Shown: piece after piece, positions 8,814 through 17,233 of the stretch
Position numbering within the stretch: position 1 is the stretch's first letter
Layout of the letters: each line of letters begins with the position of its first letter
Origin: Branchiibius cervicis
GTDB taxonomy: Bacteria > Actinomycetota > Actinomycetes > Actinomycetales > Dermatophilaceae
Direction: 5' to 3'
Assembly (NCBI RefSeq): GCF_042661605.1
Contig: NZ_JBHSWJ010000002.1
Location: 2,852,001-2,916,000 of the forward strand
Length of the DNA: 64,000 nucleotides
Notes under the pieces: model-generated
The model's input: the letters and a program-made list of their open reading frames with translations, nothing else
Database searches by the model: none
Told to the model about the DNA's origin: nothing
Translations under genes and position numbers: made by a program

Positions 8814-9497
8814 ATGGCCCCCTCTGCTGACGCGTCGTTCCGCGTCCCGGTCGCCGGTCGGTCCGGCGACATCCTGGCCGTCTTCACCAGAGCCGTCGCC
8901 GAAAAAGGCTATGCGGGAGCGAATTTCAGCGATATCGCAGCCGAGTTGGGGATCTCCAAGGGCACGATCGTGCACCACTACGGCACCAAGGACCGGCTCT
9001 TCGCGGCCATGCTGCAGCGGTACATGGAGCGACGGCTGACCGAAGCGAACACGCTGCTGGATGCGTTCGACTCCTCCGCCGAGCAGTTGAGCGCCTTGCT
9101 CTACGCCTTCATGCTCTACCAGGTCATCGACCGCGACTCGACGATCGCCTTCCAACGCGAGACCGCGACACTGGCCACTAATCCCGCACTTGCCGAGGGA
9201 CGGCGGCTGCGTGCGCAGTATTTGCAGCTCTTCCGGGACGTCTTTCGCCGGGGCATCGAGAACGGCGCCTTCCTGCCGATCGACGTCGACGTGACCAGCC
9301 TGCTGGTTTTCGGCAGCAGCCAGTGGGCCTGGACCTGGTTCCGCCCCGAGGGCGGTCTCTCGGCGCTCGGTGTCGGAGCCGACCTCGTCCGGGTGCTGCT
9401 CGGCAGCATCCTGGCCGATCGCTCGGACCTGGCCACGCTCGCCGACCCTGAGGGCACCGTGGCACTGACCACCCAGCGACTTCTGACCACGCCCTGA
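8814..9497 (+). CDS. TetR/AcrR family regulator of the downstream lipid/alcohol operon
   Basis: The 227-residue protein has a TetR HTH at the N-terminus (AVFTRAVAEKGYAGANFSDIAAELGISKGTIVHHYGTKDRLF). GTIVHHYG is the recognition-helix type seen in regulators of acyl-CoA metabolism such as KstR2; this likeness is a family impression, not proof. TAGACT six bases before the ATG suggests leaderless expression. It precedes a four-gene operon on the same strand, with a CCGTACGTACGG palindrome between them that is the likely binding site. Acyl-CoA esters made by the operon are plausible ligands (inference). Confidence 0.9.
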   Translation: MAPSADASFRVPVAGRSGDILAVFTRAVAEKGYAGANFSDIAAELGISKGTIVHHYGTKDRLFAAMLQRYMERRLTEANTLLDAFDSSAEQLSALLYAFMLYQVIDRDSTIAFQRETATLATNPALAEGRRLRAQYLQLFRDVFRRGIENGAFLPIDVDVTSLLVFGSSQWAWTWFRPEGGLSALGVGADLVRVLLGSILADRSDLATLADPEGTVALTTQRLLTTP

Positions 9498-9543
9498 TCC
9501 GGCCGCGGGCCCGGGGGTCGATTTCCTGATTCTCGTTGACTGA

Positions 9544-9555
9544 CCGTACGTACGG
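9544..9555. promoter_or_regulatory. TetR-type operator upstream of the acyl-CoA ligase operon
   Basis: CCGTACGTACGG is a 12-bp perfect palindrome, extended by GA on the left and CC on the right. It lies 45 bases before the ligase ATG and just after a TTGACTGACC stretch. GACCGTACGTACGGTC-like sites are common TetR targets in actinobacteria. Position and symmetry suggest that the TetR encoded at 8814-9497 binds here. Confidence 0.75.
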
Positions 9556-9599
9556 CCAATACCGTGACGGACATCACGTCCGCTCACCGGGGAGAGGTC

Positions 9600-11141
9600 A
9601 TGCAACAGCCAGTGCGGATCTACGACGTCATCACGGCCAATCTGGCCAGCCAGCCGAGCGCACCCGCCCTGGAGTACGGCGACCACCGCTGGACCTGGAC
9701 CGAGGTGGATGACCGGATCCGCCGACTCGCCCAGGCTCTGCGGGATGCCGGCGTCGAAGCGGGCGACCGCATCGCGACCCTGGACAAGAACAACGCCGCC
9801 TGCCTGGAGTTGACCTTCGCCGCCTCACTGATCGGCGCCGTGAACGCCGTGGTCAACTTCCGGCTCTCCTCCGAAGAAATCCGGTACGTACTGGACGATT
9901 CGCAGGCGGTGCTCCTCTTCGCGGGGCCGGACTTCGTCCCCATCGCGGCTGGTCTCGCGGCCGAACTGCCGCACCTGCGACGCATCGTGGCGCTGGGCGG
10001 CGAGGACGACGAGTACGAAGCGTTCCTCGCCGGAGCGGACCCGCTGACCGAGGTGTTCGCCGCAGACGACGACACCGCGTTCCTGCAGCTCTACACCTCC
10101 GGCACCACCGGCCGGCCCAAGGGCGCGATGCTCACCCACCGCAGCGTCGGCTCACACACCGCCCGCGTCGCTCCGGCCTACGACATGGACGCCCGGACGG
10201 TGAACCTCGTGGCCATGCCGCTCTTCCACGTCGGCGGCACCTGTTGGGCCCTCGGCAGCATGTACGCCGGGGGGCGCACGATCGTCGTACGTGACCTGGT
10301 CCCCGACCAGTTGCTTGCGCTCATCACCGGCGAGCAGGCGACCCACGTCTTCCTGGTGCCGGCCGTGATCGGGATGCTCACCCAGGTGCCCGGGATCGGG
10401 GAGGCGTTCGCGAGCGTGAAGGTGCTCGGGTACGGCGGCTCGCCGATGCCACTACCCACCGCGCAGGCAGCAGTGGCCACCTTCCCCTCCGGGCTGTACT
10501 CGGTCTACGGCATGACCGAGATGTCCGGCACCTTCTGCGTTCTGCGCCCCGAAGACCACCGCGATGCCGACCGGCCGCACCTGCTCGGCTCGGCAGGCCG
10601 GGTCATCGCCGGCAACGAGGCCCGCGTCGTCGATCCGGCCACAGGTCATGACGTCCCGGTGGGTCAGCCGGGCGAGTTGCTGATCCGCTCCGAGCAGATC
10701 ATGAGCGGCTACTGGCGCAACCCGGCAGCGACCGCGGCCACGATCACCGACGGCTGGTTGCACACCGGCGACATCGTGCGCATCGACGAGGAGGGCTACG
10801 TCTACGTCGTCGACCGCGCCAAGGACATGCTCATCTCCGGCGGCGAGAACGTCTATCCGGCCGAGGTCGAGCGGGTGCTCACCGAGCACCCCGACATCGC
10901 GGAGGTGGCTGTCGTGGGTGCTCCGCACCCGACCTGGGGCGAGACCCCGGTGGCGTACGTCGTGCCGGCACCGGGGCGCGAGATCGACCCCGACGCGCTG
11001 ATCACCTACGCCCGCGAGCGCCTCGCGCACTACAAGTGCCCGACGTCGGTGGTGGTGCTCGAAGCGCTACCGCGCAACGCCATGGCCAAGATCCTCAAAC
11101 AACCGTTGCGTGACCGGGCCGAGCAGCTGGTCAACCAATGA
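9600..11141 (+). CDS. Acyl-CoA ligase (AMP-dependent synthetase, FadD-like)
   Basis: This ANL-superfamily enzyme activates a carboxylic acid to its CoA thioester through an acyl-adenylate. The 513 residues include the P-loop LYTSGTTGRPKGA, the YGMTE motif (A5), the WLHTGD motif, the hinge DRAKDMLISGGENVYPAEVE and the catalytic lysine in NAMAKILK near the C-terminus. The start at 9600 was chosen for the GGGGAGAGG ribosome site; a GTG 36 bases upstream is in frame. It is the first gene of an operon with SCP2, aldehyde and alcohol dehydrogenase genes; the acid made by the dehydrogenases may be its substrate. Confidence 0.93.
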   Translation: MQQPVRIYDVITANLASQPSAPALEYGDHRWTWTEVDDRIRRLAQALRDAGVEAGDRIATLDKNNAACLELTFAASLIGAVNAVVNFRLSSEEIRYVLDDSQAVLLFAGPDFVPIAAGLAAELPHLRRIVALGGEDDEYEAFLAGADPLTEVFAADDDTAFLQLYTSGTTGRPKGAMLTHRSVGSHTARVAPAYDMDARTVNLVAMPLFHVGGTCWALGSMYAGGRTIVVRDLVPDQLLALITGEQATHVFLVPAVIGMLTQVPGIGEAFASVKVLGYGGSPMPLPTAQAAVATFPSGLYSVYGMTEMSGTFCVLRPEDHRDADRPHLLGSAGRVIAGNEARVVDPATGHDVPVGQPGELLIRSEQIMSGYWRNPAATAATITDGWLHTGDIVRIDEEGYVYVVDRAKDMLISGGENVYPAEVERVLTEHPDIAEVAVVGAPHPTWGETPVAYVVPAPGREIDPDALITYARERLAHYKCPTSVVVLEALPRNAMAKILKQPLRDRAEQLVNQ

Positions 11142-11181
11142 CTCTGTGCATCAATGGAATTCACTGTGAAAGGACCCTGCT

Positions 11182-11583
11182 ATGAGCTACTTCGCCGATG
11201 ACAACGAGGTCTACAAATACCTCGGCGGCGTGTTCCGGGTGGCCAACGACACCGCCGGTGTCGGCGAGAAGCTGCGCGCCTCGAACATCGTGCTACGCCT
11301 GGACTACTCCCAGCCGGATTCCTCGATCACCGTGGTCCTGAAGGAGCCCGCGATCGAGGTCATCGAGGGCGACAGTGATCTGACGCCCGACGTGCGGATG
11401 TCGATGTCGGCCGACAACGGCAACAAGTTCTGGCGCGGTGAATACAACGTCGCCGTGGGTCTGGCCAAGGGACAGGTGAAGGCCAAGGGACCGGTCTCCA
11501 CCATCCTGAAGCTCATCCCGGCGGCCAAGCCCGTCTTCCCGCTCTACAAGGACCTGGTCGCTGAGAAGGACGCCGCACAGTGA
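11182..11583 (+). CDS. SCP2-like sterol/lipid-binding domain protein
   Basis: The 133-residue protein is a single SCP2-type domain: the DxxVRMSMSADNGNKFWRGEYNVAVGLAKGQVKAKGPVSTILKLIP stretch corresponds to the lipid-cavity strands and helix. SCP2 domains bind fatty acyl-CoAs, sterols and other lipids. A GAAAGGA ribosome site precedes the ATG. Its stop overlaps the GTG start of the aldehyde dehydrogenase gene. In this operon it could carry the hydrophobic substrate between the oxidising enzymes and the ligase (inference). Confidence 0.88.
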   Translation: MSYFADDNEVYKYLGGVFRVANDTAGVGEKLRASNIVLRLDYSQPDSSITVVLKEPAIEVIEGDSDLTPDVRMSMSADNGNKFWRGEYNVAVGLAKGQVKAKGPVSTILKLIPAAKPVFPLYKDLVAEKDAAQ

Positions 11584-13088
11584 GCACGATCACCGATGTG
11601 CGTCACTACCCGATGTATATCGACGGGCAGTGGGTAGATGCCGACGAGCGGGCCGACGTCATCGATCCGGCCACCGCGGAGGTCATCGGGACGGTGCCGA
11701 TGGGCGGCGTCGCCGACACCGACCGTGCCGTCGCCGCCGCTCTGGCGGCCCACCGCCGCGGCGACTGGCGCTCGCGGACCCCGGAGGAACGCGCCGAGGT
11801 CATGGAGCGCATCGTCGAGATCCTGAACGAGCGGATGGATGACCTGGTCGAGTTGCACGTCCGCGAGAACGGCGTCACGATCCGGCAGGCGATGGCCTTC
11901 CACGTCGGCTACGCCATCTCCCATCTGCAGTATTTCGCCGATCTGGCCCGCAGCTACGAATTCGAGCGCAGCGGCAAGCTGTTGAGCTATCCGACCGCCG
12001 CCGCGGGACTGATCCGGCGTGAGCCGATCGGTGTCGTCGCCGGGATCGTGCCGTGGAACTTCCCTCTGTTGCTGGCGATCTGGAAGATCGGCCCGGCCCT
12101 GGCGGCCGGCAACTGCATCGTGATCAAACCCGACCTGCAGACCCCGCTCACCCTGCTGGAGTTCGCACGAGCCGCCGAAGAAGCGGGACTGCCGGCCGGC
12201 GTACTCAATGTCGTGACCGGGGACGGCCCGGAGGTGGGTGGACGACTGGCCGACCACCCCGACGTACGCAAGATCGCCTTCACCGGCTCGACCGCTGTCG
12301 GCCGCGAGATCCAGGCGCGGGCCAGCGTCAACGTCAAGCGCACCACCCTGGAACTGGGCGGCAAGGGTCCGAACGTGATCCTGGAGGACGCCGACCTGGA
12401 CACGGCGGTCGATGCCGCCCTCTTCGCCTGCTGTCTCTACCAGGGCCAGGCCTGCGAGTCCGGCACCCGGCTGATCCTGCCCAGCTGCCTGCACGACGAG
12501 TTCGTCGAGCGCATGGTGCGCCGGGCTGCCGACATCCGCCTGGGCGACCCCGCCGACTTCGACACGGACATGGGTCCGATCATCAACGCCAAGCAGAAGC
12601 AGCGGATCCTGGACTACATCGCGCTCGCGGAGACCGAGGGCGCAACCGTTGCCTACCGCGGGACAGCCCCGGACGGACCGGGGTTCTGGGTCGCGCCGAC
12701 CATCCTCACTGACGTCACCAACGACATGACTGTGGCGCGCGAGGAGATTTTCGGCCCGGTGTTGTGCGTGCTCAAGGCCGACACCGTCGCCGAGGCGATC
12801 GCAATCGCCAACGACACCGAGTACGGCCTGTCCGCCGGCGTCTGGAGTGAAGACGTCGACGCAGCGCTGGACGTGGCACGGCAACTCGAATCCGGCACCG
12901 TGTGGGTCAACGACTGGCACATGGTGAACGCCGAATACCCGTTCGGCGGCTACAAACAAAGCGGATTGGGCCGCGAGCTGGGGCCACACGCGCTGGATGA
13001 GTACACCGAGGAGAAGTTCATCCACATCGACCTCAGCCGGGACAAGTCGCGCCGGGTCTACGACATCGTGCTGCCGGAGTCGTCGTGA
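11580..13088 (+). CDS. Aldehyde dehydrogenase (NAD(P)-dependent)
   Basis: At 502 residues it is a full-length aldehyde dehydrogenase that oxidises an aldehyde to an acid. Visible motifs are the cofactor region VPWNFPLLLAIWKIGPALAAGN, FTGSTAVGREI, the general-base glutamate in LELGGKGPN, the nucleophilic cysteine in YQGQACESGTR and the EEIFGPVL segment. The GTG start overlaps the SCP2 stop and its own stop overlaps the alcohol dehydrogenase start, so translation of the operon is coupled. The substrate is probably the aldehyde made by the next gene product. Confidence 0.94.
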   Translation: MSTITDVRHYPMYIDGQWVDADERADVIDPATAEVIGTVPMGGVADTDRAVAAALAAHRRGDWRSRTPEERAEVMERIVEILNERMDDLVELHVRENGVTIRQAMAFHVGYAISHLQYFADLARSYEFERSGKLLSYPTAAAGLIRREPIGVVAGIVPWNFPLLLAIWKIGPALAAGNCIVIKPDLQTPLTLLEFARAAEEAGLPAGVLNVVTGDGPEVGGRLADHPDVRKIAFTGSTAVGREIQARASVNVKRTTLELGGKGPNVILEDADLDTAVDAALFACCLYQGQACESGTRLILPSCLHDEFVERMVRRAADIRLGDPADFDTDMGPIINAKQKQRILDYIALAETEGATVAYRGTAPDGPGFWVAPTILTDVTNDMTVAREEIFGPVLCVLKADTVAEAIAIANDTEYGLSAGVWSEDVDAALDVARQLESGTVWVNDWHMVNAEYPFGGYKQSGLGRELGPHALDEYTEEKFIHIDLSRDKSRRVYDIVLPESS

Positions 13089-14185
13089 TGCGCGCGGCCG
13101 TCCTCACCACGCCGGGTGAGCCGCTACAGGTCCGACCGGTCAGCGCGTCGCCGCTGGAACCGGACGAGATACTGGTGCGGATCGTCGGCGTGGGGGTGTG
13201 TCACACCGACTTCGCGGCCCTGTCCGGCGCGGTGCCACTGCCGCTGCCGGCCGTCGTGGGGCACGAAGGCTCGGGTGTCGTCGAACAGACCGGCGCGGAC
13301 GTCACTGACCTGGCCGTCGGCGACCACGTCGTCCTGAGTTTCGATTGCTGCCGCGAGTGCTCGCAATGCCGGGCCGGCCACCCGGCGTACTGCGAATTGT
13401 TCGCCGCGATGAACTACTTCGGCACCCGACTCGACGGCGAAGCGACACTGCGCGACGAGGCCGGCGAGCCGGTGCACGGCAGCTGGTTCGGGCAATCCTC
13501 CTTCGCCACCCACGCCGTGGCGAGCGCGCGCAACGCCGTCAGGGTGGACCCGTCGCTGCCTCTGGAACTGCTCGGTCCGCTCGGCTGCGGCCTGCTGACG
13601 GGAGCGGGGACAGTCCTCAACGTCCTGCGGCCGCAGCCCGGACAGCGCATCGGCGTGTGGGGACTGGGCGCGGTGGGACTGGCCGCGATCATGGCCGCCA
13701 AAGCCGCCGGCTGCTCGGTGATCGTCGGCGTCGACCCCAACCAGGAGCGCCGCCGGATCGCTGCCGACCTCGGTGCGACGCACACCATCGACCCCACAGC
13801 TACCTCCGACGTCGCTTGGGACGTGCTCGAGGTGTCCGACGGCGGGCTGGACTTCAGCGTGGACGCCGTGGGGCTGGGCTCAGTCATCCGCGAAGCGTTG
13901 GCCGTCCTGCGGACTCCGGGCACCTGCGCCACCGTCGGCCTGCAGGGGCTGGAGAATGACATCACCATCGACCAGGGTCACCTGCTCATCGGACGCACGC
14001 TGACCGGCGTGATCGAAGGCGACGCCGACCCCCGCACCTTCATCCCGCAGCTGATCCAGCTCTGGCAGGACGGGAAGTTCCCCTTCGACCGGCTCATCGA
14101 GACGTTCGGTTTCGAGGAGATCGACAAAGCTATCGACGCAGCTGCCAGCGGGCGCGTCGTCAAACCCGTGCTGGTCATGGCCTAA
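13088..14185 (+). CDS. NAD(P)-dependent zinc alcohol dehydrogenase
   Basis: The 365-residue protein is a class III-like medium-chain alcohol dehydrogenase. Catalytic zinc is indicated by GVCHTD and GHEGSGVVEQTG. The structural zinc cysteines lie in DCCRECSQCRAGHPAYC, and the NAD-binding glycines in GVWGLGAVGLAA. The ATG overlaps the aldehyde dehydrogenase stop (TGATG); a GTG one codon upstream is also possible. It is the last gene of the operon and ends inside a 15-bp hairpin. Together with the three genes before it, it could convert a primary alcohol to acyl-CoA. Confidence 0.94.
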   Translation: MRAAVLTTPGEPLQVRPVSASPLEPDEILVRIVGVGVCHTDFAALSGAVPLPLPAVVGHEGSGVVEQTGADVTDLAVGDHVVLSFDCCRECSQCRAGHPAYCELFAAMNYFGTRLDGEATLRDEAGEPVHGSWFGQSSFATHAVASARNAVRVDPSLPLELLGPLGCGLLTGAGTVLNVLRPQPGQRIGVWGLGAVGLAAIMAAKAAGCSVIVGVDPNQERRRIAADLGATHTIDPTATSDVAWDVLEVSDGGLDFSVDAVGLGSVIREALAVLRTPGTCATVGLQGLENDITIDQGHLLIGRTLTGVIEGDADPRTFIPQLIQLWQDGKFPFDRLIETFGFEEIDKAIDAAASGRVVKPVLVMA

Positions 14186-14210
14186 CCCTCCCCGGGGCCA
14201 TGACCAGCAC
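14168..14210 (+). terminator. 15-bp hairpin that includes the end of the alcohol dehydrogenase gene
   Basis: GTGCTGGTCATGGCC (14168-14182), the last five codons of the gene, is repeated as an exact reverse complement at 14196-14210, with the stop codon in the 13-base loop. The stem is perfect and GC-rich, with no T-run. It probably ends the operon transcript. The rest of the 14186-14313 gap shows nothing else clear. Confidence 0.75.
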
Positions 14211-14313
14211 GTACCACCCGGAGTCGGCCGTGCCGTTGTGCAGGTGATCGACGATTCTGCAGAGCCTGGATCGCTACACGATCGGTGCGCGCGGCACCTG
14301 CGCACTCCGGTGA

Positions 14314-14748
14314 TCAGGGCAGTCCGACGGTTCTCAGCGCCTGCTCGTAAGCCGTTCGTGAGAAGCGGAACGGCCCGAGCTCGCTGAGATCCCAATCACG
14401 ATGCCCAGTGCGGAAGTTCCTCCAGTGCACGAACCGGTCATCGACCTTGACCCTCGCCGTCAGCGGCCAGCAACCCCAATCCCCACAGGAGCACCCGAGC
14501 AGCACCGTGTCCCCATCGTCGAACCAGGAAAGCGTCGGCTGGCCGAGGAAATGCTCGCGGGGCAGGCCCTCGGACAGCAGCGGTGCGTAGTTGCCGGCCA
14601 GATCCGGATGCTTCTCAGCGTTAGCCGCAGGCTGCTCCACCCGGCGGGCCCGCTCGATGAGTGACACCCCGTTGACCACCGGCAGGATGCCGCGGTGCCG
14701 ACCGGTGCCGTACTCCAGATCGGTCGCCTGGAACGTGATGCTGTCCAC
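14314..14748 (-). CDS. Conserved hypothetical protein with CSCGDWGCWP motif
   Basis: I do not recognise a named function. The 144-residue protein begins with a GTG (VDSITFQATDLEYGTG). It has a hydrophilic middle with LSEGLPREHFLGQP and a striking CSCGDWGCWPLTARV cluster (three cysteines, two tryptophans) that looks like a metal- or structure-binding core, then WRNFRTGHRDWDLSELGPFRF. The C-terminus is helical (AYEQALRTVGLP). It is a single gene, convergent with the operon on its left and divergent from the ABC-F gene. Coding on this strand is supported by consistent GC-rich third positions; a longer upstream start is possible. Confidence 0.75.
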   Translation of the reverse strand: MDSITFQATDLEYGTGRHRGILPVVNGVSLIERARRVEQPAANAEKHPDLAGNYAPLLSEGLPREHFLGQPTLSWFDDGDTVLLGCSCGDWGCWPLTARVKVDDRFVHWRNFRTGHRDWDLSELGPFRFSRTAYEQALRTVGLP

Positions 14749-14907
14749 GCACCCAGATTGGTCGGGGTGAGTAGGAAGCAGCAACCGGATTCCGGAGGAA
14801 GTCAGGTTGTGGGAGGCCAAGCTGTCGCCATGGACCTCCCGGAACCTCGATCGCTCCAGAATCACGGCGTTCGGGCGAGCCGTTCAACGGCCTTAGGCTT
14901 GATCCTC

Positions 14908-16671
14908 GTGGCACATCTGCTCGGCGCTGAGAACATCGCGGTCGACTTCCCCACCCGTCGAGTCTTCGACTCCGTCACCGTCGGCGTCGACGAGGGCGAC
15001 CGGATCGGGATCGTCGGCCGCAACGGTGACGGCAAATCCACCCTGCTCTCCGTGCTCGCGGGACGGCTCACCCCGAACGCCGGGCGGGTGACGCACCGCG
15101 GCGGGCTGCGGATCGGCGTACTCGATCAGGCGGATCAGATCACCGACACCACCGTCGGCGCAGCGATCGTCGGTGACACACCCGACCACGTCTGGGCGGG
15201 CGACCCGGCGATCCGCGACGTGATCAACGGCCTGGTATCCGACCTGCCGTGGGATGCGCCGTTGTCGTCCCTGTCCGGTGGCCAGCAGCGCCGGGTCGCA
15301 CTCGCGGCGCTGCTCGTCGGCGACTGGGACGTGCTCATGCTGGACGAGCCCACCAACCACCTCGATGTCGAAGGCATCACCTGGCTGGCCGATCACCTCA
15401 AGCGCCGCTGGCGGCCGAGCGCCGGTGCACTGCTGTTGGTGACCCACGACCGGTGGTTCCTCGATGAGGTCGCCACCAGCACCTGGGAGGTGCACGACGG
15501 CATCGTGGAGCCCTTCGAAGGCGGCTACGCGGCGTACGTGCTGGCCCGGGTCGAGCGTGACCGGCAGGCAGCCGCGACCGAGGCCAAACGGCAGAACCTG
15601 ATGCGCAAGGAGCTGGCCTGGCTGCGGCGAGGCGCTCCGGCACGTACGTCGAAACCCAAGTTCCGCATCGACGCCGCCAACCAGCTGATCGAGGATGTGC
15701 CTCCGGTCCGCGACCGCATCGAGCTGACCAAACTGGCGACCGCCCGCCTGGGCAAGGACGTCGTCGACCTGCTCGACGTCGGTGTGAGCTTCGGCGACAA
15801 GCGGGTGCTGCACGACATCACCTGGCGGATAGCGCCGGGTGAGCGCACCGGGATCCTGGGCGCCAACGGCGCCGGAAAGTCGACCCTGTTGGGTGTCATC
15901 GCGGACGTCGTCAAGCCGACCGAAGGACGCGTGAAACGCGGCAAGACAGTGCAATTGGCGATTCTGGACCAGCGGATGACCCAGCTTGAGCCGGTCCGCG
16001 ACGAGATGGTGCGCGACGTATTGGCCCGGACGAAGACAACGTACGTCGTGGATGGTCGCGAACTCACGCCGGCACAGTTGCTGGAGCGGCTCGGCTTCCA
16101 GCGCGAGCAGTTGTCGACCCGGGTCGGCGAGCTGTCGGGTGGGCAGCAGCGACGGTTGCAGCTGCTGCTGATCCTGCTCGCTGAGCCCAACGTGCTGATC
16201 CTGGATGAGCCCACCAACGACGTGGACACCGACATGCTGACGGCGATGGAGGACCTGCTCGACTCGTGGCCGGGCACGTTGATCGTGGTGTCGCACGACC
16301 GTTATCTGATCGAGCGGGTAACCGATCAGCAGTACGCCGTGTGGCAGGGCGGCCTGCGTCACTTGCCGGGCGGGGTGGAGCAGTATCTGACGCTGCGGAC
16401 GTCGGAACCGACGAAAACCGCTGCGTCGCAATCACTATCGGCCGAGCTCTCCGGAGCTGAGCGGCAAGCGCTTCGCAAGGAACTGACCGCCGCCGAGCGA
16501 CGGATGGGCAAGATCGATGATCTCGTTGCCGGTCTGCACAAGCAGATGGCCGCCCATGACCAGAACGACTACGCCGGCTTGGCTTCTCTCACAACGCAAG
16601 TCGCTGAACTGGAGGACGAGAAGGCCGGGCTCGAGGACCGGTGGCTGGAGCTGTCGGACACGTTGGAGTGA
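14908..16671 (+). CDS. ABC-F family ATPase (ribosome-associated type)
   Basis: The 587-residue protein carries two ABC ATPase domains in one chain and no membrane segments, as in the ABC-F family that acts on ribosomes or confers antibiotic protection. Walker A motifs are GRNGDGKST (first domain) and GANGAGKST (second); the LSGGQQRR signature and the DEPTNHLDVEG/DEPTNDVDTD Walker B motifs occur in each. The linker is basic and helical, and the C-terminus has a coiled-coil segment (ERRMGKIDDLVAGLHKQM), as in Uup-like members. TAGGCT lies 8 bases before the GTG, suggesting leaderless expression. Confidence 0.94.
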   Translation: MAHLLGAENIAVDFPTRRVFDSVTVGVDEGDRIGIVGRNGDGKSTLLSVLAGRLTPNAGRVTHRGGLRIGVLDQADQITDTTVGAAIVGDTPDHVWAGDPAIRDVINGLVSDLPWDAPLSSLSGGQQRRVALAALLVGDWDVLMLDEPTNHLDVEGITWLADHLKRRWRPSAGALLLVTHDRWFLDEVATSTWEVHDGIVEPFEGGYAAYVLARVERDRQAAATEAKRQNLMRKELAWLRRGAPARTSKPKFRIDAANQLIEDVPPVRDRIELTKLATARLGKDVVDLLDVGVSFGDKRVLHDITWRIAPGERTGILGANGAGKSTLLGVIADVVKPTEGRVKRGKTVQLAILDQRMTQLEPVRDEMVRDVLARTKTTYVVDGRELTPAQLLERLGFQREQLSTRVGELSGGQQRRLQLLLILLAEPNVLILDEPTNDVDTDMLTAMEDLLDSWPGTLIVVSHDRYLIERVTDQQYAVWQGGLRHLPGGVEQYLTLRTSEPTKTAASQSLSAELSGAERQALRKELTAAERRMGKIDDLVAGLHKQMAAHDQNDYAGLASLTTQVAELEDEKAGLEDRWLELSDTLE

Positions 16672-16743
16672 GCCACGACCGCGCAGCGGTCATCCGCCCG
16701 AACGTCTCGGCGGCGGTGGCCGGCGCGCGGGTGGACGACAGGA

Positions 16744-17057
16744 TCAGCCTGACACTCCCCCGCCAATCGCAGCATCCAACCGGCGACTCAGGCGGTCGAT
16801 CCCGCCGCGGGGATGCCGATCGCCGTGAAGGCCGTCTCAGCAACCTGGCCGTGTTCAGCCAGCGCGCGGGCATCCCATTCCAACTCCGCAGCGGGGTCCG
16901 CCTGTTGGTCCGCGAGGAAGTGAGCTAGCACGCAACGCTCGGCGTGATCGCTCACCCTGGTGCGATCCCAACACTCTTGCAACGCGTGCCTCGCCGGCCC
17001 ACTCGGCCCGGCCGAGCCGACCGCCACCGCTTCGAGGATGGTGTCCCACGACGTCAT
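16744..17057 (-). pseudogene. Conserved hypothetical protein, probable single-base frameshift near the end
   Basis: The protein begins MTSWDTILEAVAVGSAGPSG and continues with CWDRTRVSDHAERCVLAHFLADQQ and AELEWDARALAEHG, a pattern I associate with an uncharacterised actinobacterial family. As read, it stops at 16788 after GIPAAGSTA. Adding one base to the three-base run at 16801-16803 lets it continue as GIDRLSRRLDAAIGGGVSG to a stop at 16744, a natural amphipathic ending. The same type of loss occurs in other genes of this window. Function is unknown; the repair is an inference. Confidence 0.55.
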
Positions 17058-17233
17058 GGGGGGACGGTAGGTCCTGGGTCTGACAGTCGGACGTGTGAAT
17101 CGGACGATCGCACTCCCGGCTCGGCCGCAAGGGCAGACGGGTCGGCCCGATGACGCCTGCAGCGCAGTGTTTTCCGTGGATTTGGGGTTGTGCATATCTG
17201 TTTTCGGGGTTCGTACACCAGTACACTCGTGGT

